DNA of 56,893 nucleotides from Treponema_I sp045616125 (GTDB taxonomy: Bacteria > Spirochaetota > Spirochaetia > Treponematales > Treponemataceae): contig JAZLGC010000002.1 in NCBI GenBank assembly GCA_045616125.1, positions 1 through 56,893 on the forward strand, given 5' to 3'. A model generated the notes under the pieces. It did no database searches and was not told where the DNA came from. It saw nothing but the letters and a program-made list of their open reading frames with translations. The position numbers and the translations under genes are program-made. Position 1 is the first letter of the stretch. Each line of letters starts with the position of its first letter. Below, piece after piece: positions 40,887 to 49,760 of the stretch.

Positions 40887-42671
40887 TTACACCTCAACCT
40901 TGCGGTATACACGTTCAATAGCAGAAAGCTCTTCATCCATCTTGATTTCGATGGTTTTAATCTGCTCAAGCTGATCATTTGGAACAGATGTCTTAATACG
41001 AATAATCTGTTCGCGACATGGCAGCTGGGTAATTTTCAGCAGTGGCGCACCTTGTTTAATGATAGCCAGAGATCTTTCATAGAACTGCATGATTAACTGC
41101 AGAATCAAAATCTGTTTTTCAGGAACTGAGTAAACATCAATTTCATCAAATGCACTCTGCTGCAGGAAGCCGTTCTTAATCATTTCGGCAACAGTCAGAA
41201 CAAGGCGTTCTGTGTCAGGAAGAGCATCCGGACCAATCAAACGAACAATCTGTTCAAGACGCTGTTCTTTTTTAAGCAGTTCCAATGCTTCAAGTCGAAC
41301 CTGTGCCCAGCGTGGATCAAGACGGTCCCACCAGCCACGAACTTCGTCGGCATATTCCGAGTACGATTCAATCCAACCGATAGCAGGATAGTGGCGGGCA
41401 TTTGCCAGCTCACGGTCCAAAGCCCAGAAACAGCGGATAAAGCGTTTGGTATGCTGGGTTACTGGTTCAGAGAAGTCACCACCTGGCGGCGAAACTGCTC
41501 CAATAACCGATACACTACCCTCTTTTCCACAAAGGCTGGTAATACGTCCGGCACGTTCATAGAACTCAGCAAGACGAGTTGGCAGGTAAGCTGGGAAACC
41601 TTCTTCTGCAGGCATTTCTTCCATACGTCCTGAAAGTTCGCGGAGTGCTTCTGCCCAGCGTGATGTTGAATCAGCCATAATTGCAACTGCCATACCCATA
41701 TCACGGTAATACTCTGCAAGAGTGATACCTGAATACAGGGAAACTTCACGTGCTGCAACAGGCATGTTTGAAGTATTCGCAATCAGAATGGTACGTTCCA
41801 TCAGAGAGCGTCCAGTTCTCGGGTCAATCAGTGAAGGGAATTCGGTAAGTACGTCGGTCATTTCGTTACCACGTTCACCGCATCCAATGTAAACGATGAT
41901 GTCAGCATCACACCATTTTGCAATAGCGTGCTGGGTCATGGTTTTACCGGTACCGAAACCACCAGGAATTGCAGCAGTTCCACCTTTTGAAAGGGGGAAG
42001 AATACGTCAATGACGCGCTGTCCGGTAACCAGAGGTTCAGTAACCGTCAGTTTCTGTGCATAAGGACGTGGTTTTCGTACAGGCCAGTATTGGGCAAGAT
42101 TGATTTTTTCGCCAAGTTCAGTTTCTGCAATTACATCATTGATGGTGTATTCCCCTTCAGAAACCAAAGAAGTAAGAGTACGCCCACGAACTGTTGGTGG
42201 TACCATGATTTTATGAAGTACAGAAGAAGTTTCCTGTACAGTACCAATTACTTTTCCTGGTGCAATGGCTTCACCCTGCGCAACAGTTGGCGTAAACTTC
42301 CACTTTTTCTCTACATCAAGTGGTTCAGTTCTCTGACCTGGAGTAAGGAATGCGCCTGCATTTTCGTACATAGCTTCCAGAGGACGCTGAATACCATCAT
42401 AAATGGTTCCTACAAGTCCTGGTCCCAAACGTACAGAAAGTGGACGTTTATGACATACAACCGGTTCACCGATATGCATACCAGTATCATCTTCATATAC
42501 CTGAATAGTAGAAATTCCTGCTTTCTGACGGATAATTTCACCAATCAGTTTTGCATTTCCAACATCTACTACATCATACAGACCGCAGGAATCAAGACCT
42601 TCTGCATATACAATAGGTCCAGAAATACGGGTAATTTTTCCGGTTACTGATTTTTCAGCTGTGTTACTCAT
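40887..42671 (-). CDS. atpA: V-type ATP synthase catalytic subunit A
   Basis: A 594-aa catalytic subunit. The P-loop is GGFGTGKTM (most relatives have GPFGSGKT), followed by YIGCGERGNEMTDVL and ADSTSRWAEALRELSGRMEEMP. The A-type insertion of about 90 residues lies between the barrel and the nucleotide domain. It would couple ATP to proton or sodium movement. The ATG overlaps the E stop codon (ATGA). Confidence 0.97.
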   Translation of the reverse strand: MSNTAEKSVTGKITRISGPIVYAEGLDSCGLYDVVDVGNAKLIGEIIRQKAGISTIQVYEDDTGMHIGEPVVCHKRPLSVRLGPGLVGTIYDGIQRPLEAMYENAGAFLTPGQRTEPLDVEKKWKFTPTVAQGEAIAPGKVIGTVQETSSVLHKIMVPPTVRGRTLTSLVSEGEYTINDVIAETELGEKINLAQYWPVRKPRPYAQKLTVTEPLVTGQRVIDVFFPLSKGGTAAIPGGFGTGKTMTQHAIAKWCDADIIVYIGCGERGNEMTDVLTEFPSLIDPRTGRSLMERTILIANTSNMPVAAREVSLYSGITLAEYYRDMGMAVAIMADSTSRWAEALRELSGRMEEMPAEEGFPAYLPTRLAEFYERAGRITSLCGKEGSVSVIGAVSPPGGDFSEPVTQHTKRFIRCFWALDRELANARHYPAIGWIESYSEYADEVRGWWDRLDPRWAQVRLEALELLKKEQRLEQIVRLIGPDALPDTERLVLTVAEMIKNGFLQQSAFDEIDVYSVPEKQILILQLIMQFYERSLAIIKQGAPLLKITQLPCREQIIRIKTSVPNDQLEQIKTIEIKMDEELSAIERVYRKVEV

Positions 42672-43282
42672 GATGGCAACCTCCCACCGAACAGTGTAGA
42701 AACAAGTTCGTAGCGATTTGCATCAACAATGCCCAGAATAAGTTCTTCTATAGTTACGCGGCAACGAACCGCATTATCATCACTGGTAAGGATACATCCG
42801 GTGTAACTTTCTGAAGTTTCACCAGCTGCTTCACATGAAAGCAAAGCACTTTTTTCAAGGTTTGCTTCAAGCATCTTTTTGATATCGTTAGTATCGAAGC
42901 CCTTAACTACGGCTGATACCTTTTTTCCTTTAAGAGCAGCAGAACACCGACCGAGCATTTTCTGCACCAGAGCCAGTTTATCTGCAACTGAAAGACCATT
43001 TATGTACTGATTGATTGCATCAGTCATCGAGCGGTCCTGGAATTCAACAAGGAAACGCTGTTTTTCAAGAGGATATGCTGCATTTAAGTCACGTTCAAAA
43101 GCAACTTCCAGATTTTTATAATAATCTACCTTTTCCGCTTTTATAGTATCCAGACGAGTCTGAACACCGGCAGCAATTTTCTCTACTTCTGCATCAGCAT
43201 TTTTGAGAATACGGTCTGCCTTTTTACGGGCATCTTCCTGAATTTCTTTATCAAGAATTTCTGTAGAGCGAAGTTCTTCCAT
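42668..43282 (-). CDS. atpE: V-type ATP synthase subunit E
   Basis: A 204-aa peripheral-stalk subunit: a helical N-terminal half (ARKKADRILKNADAEVEKIA) and a globular C-terminal half. It anchors the head to the membrane part. It lies upstream of A with a 4-base overlap and is separated from F by a 51-base spacer with a strong hairpin (43314-43336). Confidence 0.88.
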   Translation of the reverse strand: MEELRSTEILDKEIQEDARKKADRILKNADAEVEKIAAGVQTRLDTIKAEKVDYYKNLEVAFERDLNAAYPLEKQRFLVEFQDRSMTDAINQYINGLSVADKLALVQKMLGRCSAALKGKKVSAVVKGFDTNDIKKMLEANLEKSALLSCEAAGETSESYTGCILTSDDNAVRCRVTIEELILGIVDANRYELVSTLFGGRLPS

Positions 43283-43313
43283 TCGATTTTCCCAATTTTA
43301 TTTTCCCGATTTT

Positions 43314-43336
43314 ATGACCCCAAATAATCGGGGTCA
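43314..43336 (-). promoter_or_regulatory. Intercistronic hairpin between V-ATPase F and E
   Basis: A perfect 8-bp stem ATGACCCC/GGGGTCAT around a 7-base loop, reaching into the F stop codon. No T-run follows in the direction of transcription, so it is more likely an mRNA-processing or stability site that would favour the upstream K and F parts. Confidence 0.55.
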
Positions 43337-43678
43337 TACCTGAATACCAACCGCTTCACGAATTGCGTCGGTAAGGGATTTTTTGCCAGCTACATGTCCC
43401 TGCATACCGGGAATTTCCACAATAAGAGGATACTGGCCATCTTTCTGCCACTTGAGGACTTCATCTTCAAGAAGCACGGATACTTCTTCAGTTAAGATGA
43501 GCACTTTTGGCCGCTGTTCAGACGGGATACTGGCTACACCACCCCCAAGGGATACCTGACCGGTAACACGATTGAAAGCATCCAGGGCTTCTGTACGGTT
43601 AACTGCAACAGCGCCCTCGACACCAACCAGGCCAAAAGCGAGAACAATCTCACGCTCACCTATGACAAAATATTTCAC
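43334..43678 (-). CDS. atpF: V-type ATP synthase subunit F
   Basis: A 114-aa small central-stalk subunit of Rossmann-like fold: KYFVIGEREIVLAFGLVGVEG at the start and KVLILTEEVSVLLEDEV in the middle. It binds subunit D. It follows the K gene by 18 bases. Confidence 0.93.
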   Translation of the reverse strand: MKYFVIGEREIVLAFGLVGVEGAVAVNRTEALDAFNRVTGQVSLGGGVASIPSEQRPKVLILTEEVSVLLEDEVLKWQKDGQYPLIVEIPGMQGHVAGKKSLTDAIREAVGIQV

Positions 43679-43696
43679 TATTCTTTCCGTAAAAAA

Positions 43697-43981
43697 TCAG
43701 AGAATAATGATCAGCAGGGCTACAAGGAATCCCCACAGACAAATACCTTCAGCAAGACCTACGAATGGAAGTGCTTTACCAGAAAGTTCAGCATTTTCAG
43801 ACATAGCACCCATAGCTGCGGCACCAATTTTTCCTACTGCCATACCACCTGCGATACAAGCAATACCTACAGCGATACCTGCAGCCAGAGGTTTAGCAAC
43901 TTCTGGAGAAAGGCCTTCTGCGAATGCGCCTGCGGCAACAAGGCAGAGCAGCATCAGAGTTACGATAATTTTCTTATTCAT
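43697..43981 (-). CDS. atpK: V-type ATP synthase membrane ring subunit K (c)
   Basis: A 94-aa two-helix proteolipid. The ion-carrying carboxylate is Glu in FVGLAEGICLWG of helix 2; helix 1 is AGIAVGIACIAGGMAVG. A hydrophobic leader ending AAGAFA before EGLSPE looks like a cleavable signal peptide, leaving a two-helix ring subunit of about 73 residues. One carboxylate per two-helix hairpin favours a machine able to make ATP, unlike four-helix eukaryotic K subunits. Confidence 0.93.
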   Translation of the reverse strand: MNKKIIVTLMLLCLVAAGAFAEGLSPEVAKPLAAGIAVGIACIAGGMAVGKIGAAAMGAMSENAELSGKALPFVGLAEGICLWGFLVALLIIIL

Positions 43982-44034
43982 ATAAAACTCCTATATAAAC
44001 CTGATTTTCATCAGGAATGGATACTTACTATCGT

Positions 44035-46017
44035 TTACTTATTATAAGTAAACTTGAATGGGATGAACTCCTTACCGGTTTCGGTAAAGAACTTACTGAA
44101 GAATTCATAGTACTGAAGACGCATTACCTGGATAGCAACAATCATACCTTCAAGAACTACTACAACCGCATTACCAATAATGTATACTGCGAGACTTCCA
44201 GCCCAGTTGGATACCAGAGCCTGCATGGTAAAGATGATGAATCCCAGTACCGCATGGGCAAGAGCAAAGGCACCTACACGGAGGAAGCTGAGGCTGTTTG
44301 AAAGATAACTTGAGAATACTTCAAGCAGTTCAACAATACCTTCGATAATGGCAGCAAAAGCACCGTTTTCAAAAATTGGGCGTTCGCCATCAACCAGACG
44401 TTCCAGTGGACCTGCAGCAAATACACCCAGCAGGGTAAGAGCAATAACAACCCAGTCGTAAATGGCAATTGCATGACCAAAGGCTGCAATACGTACTGCC
44501 ATGATTACTACATACCAGAAAAACAGCGCTCCACACAGACCGGTTTTGCCAAAGAATGCTTTGCCGTAGTGTTTCAGAGTCAGGTTATTGATAAAGTTGA
44601 TGATAAGACCGATTGAGTTGATGATAAAACCAACACCAACGGTGAATCCCAGGAACATGAACATTTTGCCAACAGTATCAGCAGAAGGCATCATATGAAG
44701 GATTGGATGGAATGCATTTGCTTTACCAACAAACAGTCCGGTAAGGAACTTTGATACTGGAGCCAGAATATGTTCGTTACCAAAGAATTCACCGGTCAGA
44801 AGCCCCATAATAGTACTTGCCGTACCAATGGATACAAAAACAGGACCAAATTTATACCAGTTCTTTGCCGGTGGAAGCCAGTGTTTACAAAGGAGGAATC
44901 CAACAAGAACAAAAACAAGTCCCTGACCGGCATCACCAAACATGATACCAAAGAGCAGTGTAAAGAAGAATGCTACAAAAGGAGTTGGGTCAACAGTTCC
45001 ATACAGAGGTGCACCGTAACTGAAAATGATGCGTTCAAAACTTGATACTACTTTACCATGGGTAAGTTTAACCGGAACTTTTTCATGTCCCTGCTTTACA
45101 GATGGAACTTCATTTGGTTCATAGGCACGGATAGCAATGCGGTCTTCGGTAAGTTCATCAAGTTCAGACATCATTGCATCGCTGTCGGCTGCAGGAATCC
45201 ATCCGGTAATGCGGTATACCAGCTGCGTTGATTCCAGCTTGTCACGAACCTGCTGAATCTGAAGTCCAATACTCAGGCAACGAAGCAGACGAATAACTTC
45301 TGTTGCATGGGTTTCTGCATAGTTTTTACGTTCACGTGCAATTTCCTCAACAGCCTTACCTGCTTCTTCATTCTGCGTTTTAAGGCTTTCAAGAACATCT
45401 TCAGGAATTCCCTTAAAATCTTTTGGTACTTCCATACCAACAAAGCCGAAGCGTTTCAACTCTGAATCAAGTGCAAAGCGTCCTTTTTTAGAAGATGCAG
45501 CAAGAATACGTGATGCATCATTTCCCAGTGGAACAATGACAGCACGGTCTCCTACAGCAAATTTCAGTTCATCTACTACTGCAGGGTCGATTTTTCCGAT
45601 ACGAAGAGACAGGAAGGAAAGATGTTCCAGTTCACTGTATTCTACCTGCAGATTAGAAAATGCCTGAGCTTCTGTATAGGCATCAGAAACCCGCTTAAGG
45701 TTATCTGCAATGGCAACTTCACGCTGTCGAAGATCTTCTACGGCATTCAGAATATCATTTACCAAAGCAATATCTTCATCTGAAGGCATAGTACTTGCTG
45801 ATTCATAATCATCAACATCAGCAACTTCCAGATACGCCCGAACAGACTGCAGCTTATCAAAGTAATCCTTGTATATATTTTCACCTGAAGCGTTGGACTC
45901 CTGTAATTCCGACTGGAACTGGAAGTTACCGCGTTTTCCAAGGAACTCAAGTACGTTGTTAATGTCCTCTTTAAGGATCATCAGCTCAATGAGCTTCATT
46001 TTTGTCGTTTTTGCCAT
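44035..46017 (-). CDS. atpI: V-type ATP synthase subunit I (a)
   Basis: A 660-aa stator: a cytoplasmic N-terminal half (to about residue 330, largely helical) and a membrane half of about seven or eight segments (PFVAFFFTLLFGIMFGDAGQG; SYLSNSLSFLRVGAFALAHA). It would hold the ion half-channels beside the K ring. The start at 46017 follows GGAG by 8 bases; an upstream GTG overlaps the C stop codon. Confidence 0.95.
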   Translation of the reverse strand: MAKTTKMKLIELMILKEDINNVLEFLGKRGNFQFQSELQESNASGENIYKDYFDKLQSVRAYLEVADVDDYESASTMPSDEDIALVNDILNAVEDLRQREVAIADNLKRVSDAYTEAQAFSNLQVEYSELEHLSFLSLRIGKIDPAVVDELKFAVGDRAVIVPLGNDASRILAASSKKGRFALDSELKRFGFVGMEVPKDFKGIPEDVLESLKTQNEEAGKAVEEIARERKNYAETHATEVIRLLRCLSIGLQIQQVRDKLESTQLVYRITGWIPAADSDAMMSELDELTEDRIAIRAYEPNEVPSVKQGHEKVPVKLTHGKVVSSFERIIFSYGAPLYGTVDPTPFVAFFFTLLFGIMFGDAGQGLVFVLVGFLLCKHWLPPAKNWYKFGPVFVSIGTASTIMGLLTGEFFGNEHILAPVSKFLTGLFVGKANAFHPILHMMPSADTVGKMFMFLGFTVGVGFIINSIGLIINFINNLTLKHYGKAFFGKTGLCGALFFWYVVIMAVRIAAFGHAIAIYDWVVIALTLLGVFAAGPLERLVDGERPIFENGAFAAIIEGIVELLEVFSSYLSNSLSFLRVGAFALAHAVLGFIIFTMQALVSNWAGSLAVYIIGNAVVVVLEGMIVAIQVMRLQYYEFFSKFFTETGKEFIPFKFTYNK

Positions 46018-46022
46018 ATTTA

Positions 46023-47036
46023 TCACTCCACAACGCCAGCAAATTCTTTAACCTGCTGTTCGTTTACCAGAAGACGAAGGCCTTCTGCAGCTGTCCTGAT
46101 ACAATCCATTTCATACTGTTTAATCTTAAACCATGTTACCAGAACACAGTCGGTAAATGGATGCTGATGAAACAGTTTTAATGCACGTTTATTCATTGCT
46201 ACTTTTGCTTTCTGCTGCACGTAGCGAGGGTCGATGAACCACGGTACTCCAGGTTCTGCTGGATTCAGGAAATCTGCATACTTCCATTTTTCCCAGTCAG
46301 ATGGAGTATCAAAGGCGAATTTGAGAAGTTTAACAGCTTCTCCTGCCAGTGGGTCAGTTTCTGTTGCAACATCATGAAGAGGTACAAGCTGGGCTTTAAT
46401 TTCCTCATCACTCATGCCATAGTAGTTCTTTAACCTGATAGCCCATAAACAATTGTTGAGAACCAGTTCTTCTTTAATAAGACTTTCAACAGGGCCTCGT
46501 TCATATGATGGAATCTTCTTGCAGGCATCCCACAGAGAATGCATATACTGGGCATCAAGCTGATGGTCAACATCTTTCTGCTCTGACCGTTCCGGTACTT
46601 TTTTATACCAGGCTAATGGCGATCCCTCAGTTATTTTGGCGATATCCGGGTAGGCTTTAAGGTTCAACATACTATGCTGCCCGATATCTACCAGATTCTG
46701 TGGAACAGGAGCTTTATCGCTGATAGCGTGTGCTATGTCTTTAATGTTGCAAAAATCGTAATATTGAAGAAGAGCGAGTGAAACAGGCTCTGGTTTTGTA
46801 TAACAGCCCAAAAGCATTGAAAAATCACTGATGAACTGTTCTTCTGCCTTGCGTTCAATCTGCTGGGCAAGCATTACCTCTGGAACAAGGGGAACCTGGG
46901 TATTAAAAACCAGAGTCCATAATTCTGAAAGAGATTTTGCCTGAAACAGTTTTACGGCTCGTGGTCCTACAAATGAATTTGCAAGCATACCACTCGCTTT
47001 GGCATACACATAGGCTGATGCGCCAGACTTATCCAT
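46023..47036 (-). CDS. atpC: V-type ATP synthase subunit C (V0D/AC39 family)
   Basis: A 337-aa soluble, mostly helical subunit that caps the K ring and links it to the central stalk. Family match rests on YVYAKASGMLANSF at the start and the ordered helical repeats; the C-terminal LLVNEQQVKEF helps. It lies between H and I, 2 bases after H, which fits its role. Confidence 0.82.
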   Translation of the reverse strand: MDKSGASAYVYAKASGMLANSFVGPRAVKLFQAKSLSELWTLVFNTQVPLVPEVMLAQQIERKAEEQFISDFSMLLGCYTKPEPVSLALLQYYDFCNIKDIAHAISDKAPVPQNLVDIGQHSMLNLKAYPDIAKITEGSPLAWYKKVPERSEQKDVDHQLDAQYMHSLWDACKKIPSYERGPVESLIKEELVLNNCLWAIRLKNYYGMSDEEIKAQLVPLHDVATETDPLAGEAVKLLKFAFDTPSDWEKWKYADFLNPAEPGVPWFIDPRYVQQKAKVAMNKRALKLFHQHPFTDCVLVTWFKIKQYEMDCIRTAAEGLRLLVNEQQVKEFAGVVE

Positions 47037-47038
47037 GT

Positions 47039-47347
47039 TTATTTCTCCAGTAATTCTTTAAGTAACTGGTTAAACTGGTCTTCAGTTTTTGGAGAACTTT
47101 CTACGCGGGTCTTGAACTCATCGAGCTGTTTTTTATGACCGTCAAGAAGGGTCTGTTTTGTGGTATTATATGATTCTTCGAGGGAAGAAACGATTTTCTC
47201 GTATCCAGCCTTATATTGATCGTCTGCCTTAGTTTTTGCTTCGGTAATACGACGGTCTGCTTCAGACTGAGCATCAAGCAGTAAGGTAGATGCCTGCTGT
47301 TCGATATCAATCAGGTGGCCGATAACATCAGTTTCTAATGCGCTCAT
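47039..47347 (-). CDS. V-type ATP synthase subunit H/G (peripheral stalk)
   Basis: A 102-aa coiled-coil protein, with alanine- and glutamate-rich helix (STLLLDAQSEADRRITEAKT) typical of the E-partner stalk subunit. It is the first gene of the V-ATPase run, with AGAGG before the ATG; 121 bases upstream separate it from the IIA gene. That gap has two palindromes, AACCGCCGGTT (47431) and ACCGGGATTCCCGGT (47451), possibly ending the IIA transcript. Confidence 0.82.
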   Translation of the reverse strand: MSALETDVIGHLIDIEQQASTLLLDAQSEADRRITEAKTKADDQYKAGYEKIVSSLEESYNTTKQTLLDGHKKQLDEFKTRVESSPKTEDQFNQLLKELLEK

Positions 47348-47468
47348 ATTTTTCCTCTTTTTTGCAGTTTACTCCGGAATTTCCTATAAGTTGCAGCAAA
47401 AGGAAAAACCGACGTACAAAGTTTAACGGAAACCGCCGGTTGAGCTTATCACCGGGATTCCCGGTATG

Positions 47469-47930
47469 TTACAATTCACTGTCGTATCTGCAGAGTATTG
47501 AATATACCTCATCTGCTGATGACTGTCCCATAATCTCATCGTAGACAGCTGGTGAATCAATAATCTGGGCTAAGCGGCTGAGAACGCGCAAATGGTACTC
47601 GCTATCTGTTGTAGCAGACAGGAGCATGAAAATAATGTGAACTGGATTTCCATCAAGAGCATCATACTCCACTCCGTATTTGGAAATACCAATTGCTCCG
47701 ATGCAGCCTTTCACTGCATCAGATTTACCATGTGGAACGGCAATTCCGGGTTTAATTCCCGTTGTCATTTTTGATTCCCGTTCCATGACGGCTTCAAGAA
47801 GTTTCGTACGATTCAGTGACGGATCAGCAGACACCAACTGTTCAATCAATTCTTCAAAAGCTTCTTCTTTTTCAGAACTTTCCAACTGAACAACTATGGT
47901 ATTTGGCTTAAATACCTCACCAAGAATCAT
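47469..47930 (-). CDS. PTS EIIA of the fructose/PtsN type
   Basis: A 153-aa phosphocarrier. The active His is in PGIAVPHGKSD, with SEYHLRVLSRLAQII in the C-terminal part. No HPr, EI or EIIB/C lies nearby, so a regulatory PtsN-like role (nitrogen, sigma-54 or potassium control) is more likely than sugar transport. It follows secG by about 21 bases. Confidence 0.88.
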   Translation of the reverse strand: MILGEVFKPNTIVVQLESSEKEEAFEELIEQLVSADPSLNRTKLLEAVMERESKMTTGIKPGIAVPHGKSDAVKGCIGAIGISKYGVEYDALDGNPVHIIFMLLSATTDSEYHLRVLSRLAQIIDSPAVYDEIMGQSSADEVYSILCRYDSEL

Positions 47931-47951
47931 ACGATACCTCCGGTTTGTTTT

Positions 47952-48305
47952 TTATTCAGCGTCAGCAGCGCTCATTTCAGCAGGAGCAACAACAGCATCT
48001 TCATTAAACCATTCAGAAGTACCGTTTGCTGCTGCAGATTCCATTACTGCACCTTCAAGACTTTTTACTGAAGGCGCTCTGTTCATGAGAGCGAGAGCCA
48101 GACAGGTAACAAAAAACAGGGTTACAAGAACATACGTTGTTTTTGTAAGGATGTTTCCTGATTTAGCGCCGAAAGCCTGAGCAGCAGCACCGCCAAACAT
48201 TCCGCCAAGACCATCGCCTTCTTCATTCTGAATCAGAACGATAGCAACCAGTAAGATACATACGATTACAAATGCAACCAGCAGGATTACTCCAACAACA
48301 CCCAT
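47952..48305 (-). CDS. secG: Protein translocase subunit SecG
   Basis: A 117-aa inner-membrane protein with two hydrophobic segments: VVGVILLVAFVIVCILLVA, then the glycine-rich loop IQNEEGDGLGGMFGG, and YVLVTLFFVTCLALALM. It assists SecYE export. The tail beyond residue 78 is an acidic, alanine-rich extension common in spirochaetes. Confidence 0.93.
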   Translation of the reverse strand: MGVVGVILLVAFVIVCILLVAIVLIQNEEGDGLGGMFGGAAAQAFGAKSGNILTKTTYVLVTLFFVTCLALALMNRAPSVKSLEGAVMESAAANGTSEWFNEDAVVAPAEMSAADAE

Positions 48306-48392
48306 TTTTATTCTCCTATATCATTCCGAAGCTGAAAACCCGGAACTGTGTGTTTGAACATATTTTGTACAAATATACTTGAAACAGACGGT

Positions 48393-49043
48393 TTAATCAA
48401 CAGAAGAACGGAGGCTTTGGGCAAGTTCTTTCCATACAACCTTGTCTTTGTCGCTTAATGCAGCAAAATCCTTCTGTTTTCCCCAAGCAGAAAAATCAAT
48501 GAAGCGGCCGGTACGTTCCAGAAGGTGCTGAAAGATGTTTTCCTGAAACTGTGATAGCCACTTGGGAATCCGGCGCCGGCGAAGCTGTACAAGCTTGCCG
48601 TAATGAACAGCGCACAGACCTTCTGACGCAGTAAAGAACTGTTGAAGTTCAGCGGCATCTTCCGGGCTTAGCTTTTTTGTTTCTGCAAGAAACGTAAGGA
48701 ATTCGGTTTCTATGCGGTTCTGTTCTGCACATGCCGGACACACCGCCTTATACTTACGCATTTTCCGCTTTTTGAAATCTTCAAGTTTATCAGAAAGTTC
48801 ACCCTGTCCAAGAATGGCAACAGCAAGACCATCACGATACGTCAGCAGAGTACGGGCGTGATCCTTACAGAACCCGCCGGCTTCCCGATACTGAGCCCGG
48901 AAAACACGGTCTGAAATATGCTCAAAAAGCATGCCGTCAATGTAACGGTTAATACGTTCGTTAACGATGGTACACAGAGGACAGCCCGGCTTTTCGCAGG
49001 CTTTCTGCAGAGCAAAAAAGTTTACGTGTTTATCATTGGCCAT
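48393..49043 (-). CDS. DUF6062-family protein
   Basis: A 216-aa cytosolic protein. Cys pairs occur in CEKPGCPLCTIV (about 14-26), GGFCKDHA and CPACAEQN, suggesting zinc or other metal binding, in the pattern of the DUF6062 family. Function is not known. Shine-Dalgarno GGGAGGA precedes the ATG; the gene sits 18 bases after pgmB and separate from secG. Confidence 0.75.
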   Translation of the reverse strand: MANDKHVNFFALQKACEKPGCPLCTIVNERINRYIDGMLFEHISDRVFRAQYREAGGFCKDHARTLLTYRDGLAVAILGQGELSDKLEDFKKRKMRKYKAVCPACAEQNRIETEFLTFLAETKKLSPEDAAELQQFFTASEGLCAVHYGKLVQLRRRRIPKWLSQFQENIFQHLLERTGRFIDFSAWGKQKDFAALSDKDKVVWKELAQSLRSSVD

Positions 49044-49061
49044 GGATGTCCTCCCTTTGTG

Positions 49062-49703
49062 TTATTTCAGCAGTGCGCCCAGATCTTTAACATGAACGGT
49101 GGCTCCGGGCAGGTTTTCCGGAGTACCGATACCGATAGCTTTCATGCCGGCAGAAGTTGCAGCCTGTACACCAGCAAGAGAATCTTCATATACAGTACAA
49201 TCGCTCCATGCAAGCCCCAGATTATCAGCACCTTTGGTAAATACTTCAGGATCAGGTTTTGCTTTTGATACTGAATTACCATCGACGATTGAATCAAAGT
49301 AACTGGTAATGTTCAGACGTTCCAGAATCAGAGGGGCATTTTTACTTGCTGACCCCAGAGAAATCTTGATACCGGCATTGCGGAGTGCAATAAGATACTC
49401 CTTGGTACCCGGCAGCAGAGCAGATTCATCAAGGGTATACAGATATTCTACATACCAGTCATTCTTTTTCTTTGCCCATTCAGTTTTCTGTTCATCAGTA
49501 GCAGTAATGCCACCTTTTCCCAGAAGAATTTCCAGGGAGCGCATACGGCTTACACCCTTCAGTTCTTCGTTGTCTTTTTCAGTAAAATCAAACCCCAGTT
49601 CTTTAGCCAGGCGTTTCCATGCCAGATAGTGATATTTAGCAGTATCAACAAGTACGCCGTCCAGGTCAAAGAGAGCGCCTTTGTTTCCTAAATTAAGTTC
49701 CAT
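49062..49703 (-). CDS. pgmB: Beta-phosphoglucomutase
   Basis: A 213-aa HAD enzyme converting beta-glucose 1-phosphate to glucose 6-phosphate. Motif I is ALFDLDGVLVDTAKYHYLAW, with nucleophile Asp14, followed by the cap ELKGVSRMRSLEILL. Motif II SLGSASKN, motif III KPDPEVF and motif IV YEDSLAGVQAA follow. It would process products of disaccharide phosphorylases; none is in the window. Confidence 0.95.
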   Translation of the reverse strand: MELNLGNKGALFDLDGVLVDTAKYHYLAWKRLAKELGFDFTEKDNEELKGVSRMRSLEILLGKGGITATDEQKTEWAKKKNDWYVEYLYTLDESALLPGTKEYLIALRNAGIKISLGSASKNAPLILERLNITSYFDSIVDGNSVSKAKPDPEVFTKGADNLGLAWSDCTVYEDSLAGVQAATSAGMKAIGIGTPENLPGATVHVKDLGALLK

Positions 49704-49760
49704 AATTTTCTCCTCTTATGTTGTAACGGCTCCGATAGTGCAAAAAAAGCCGAACAACAG

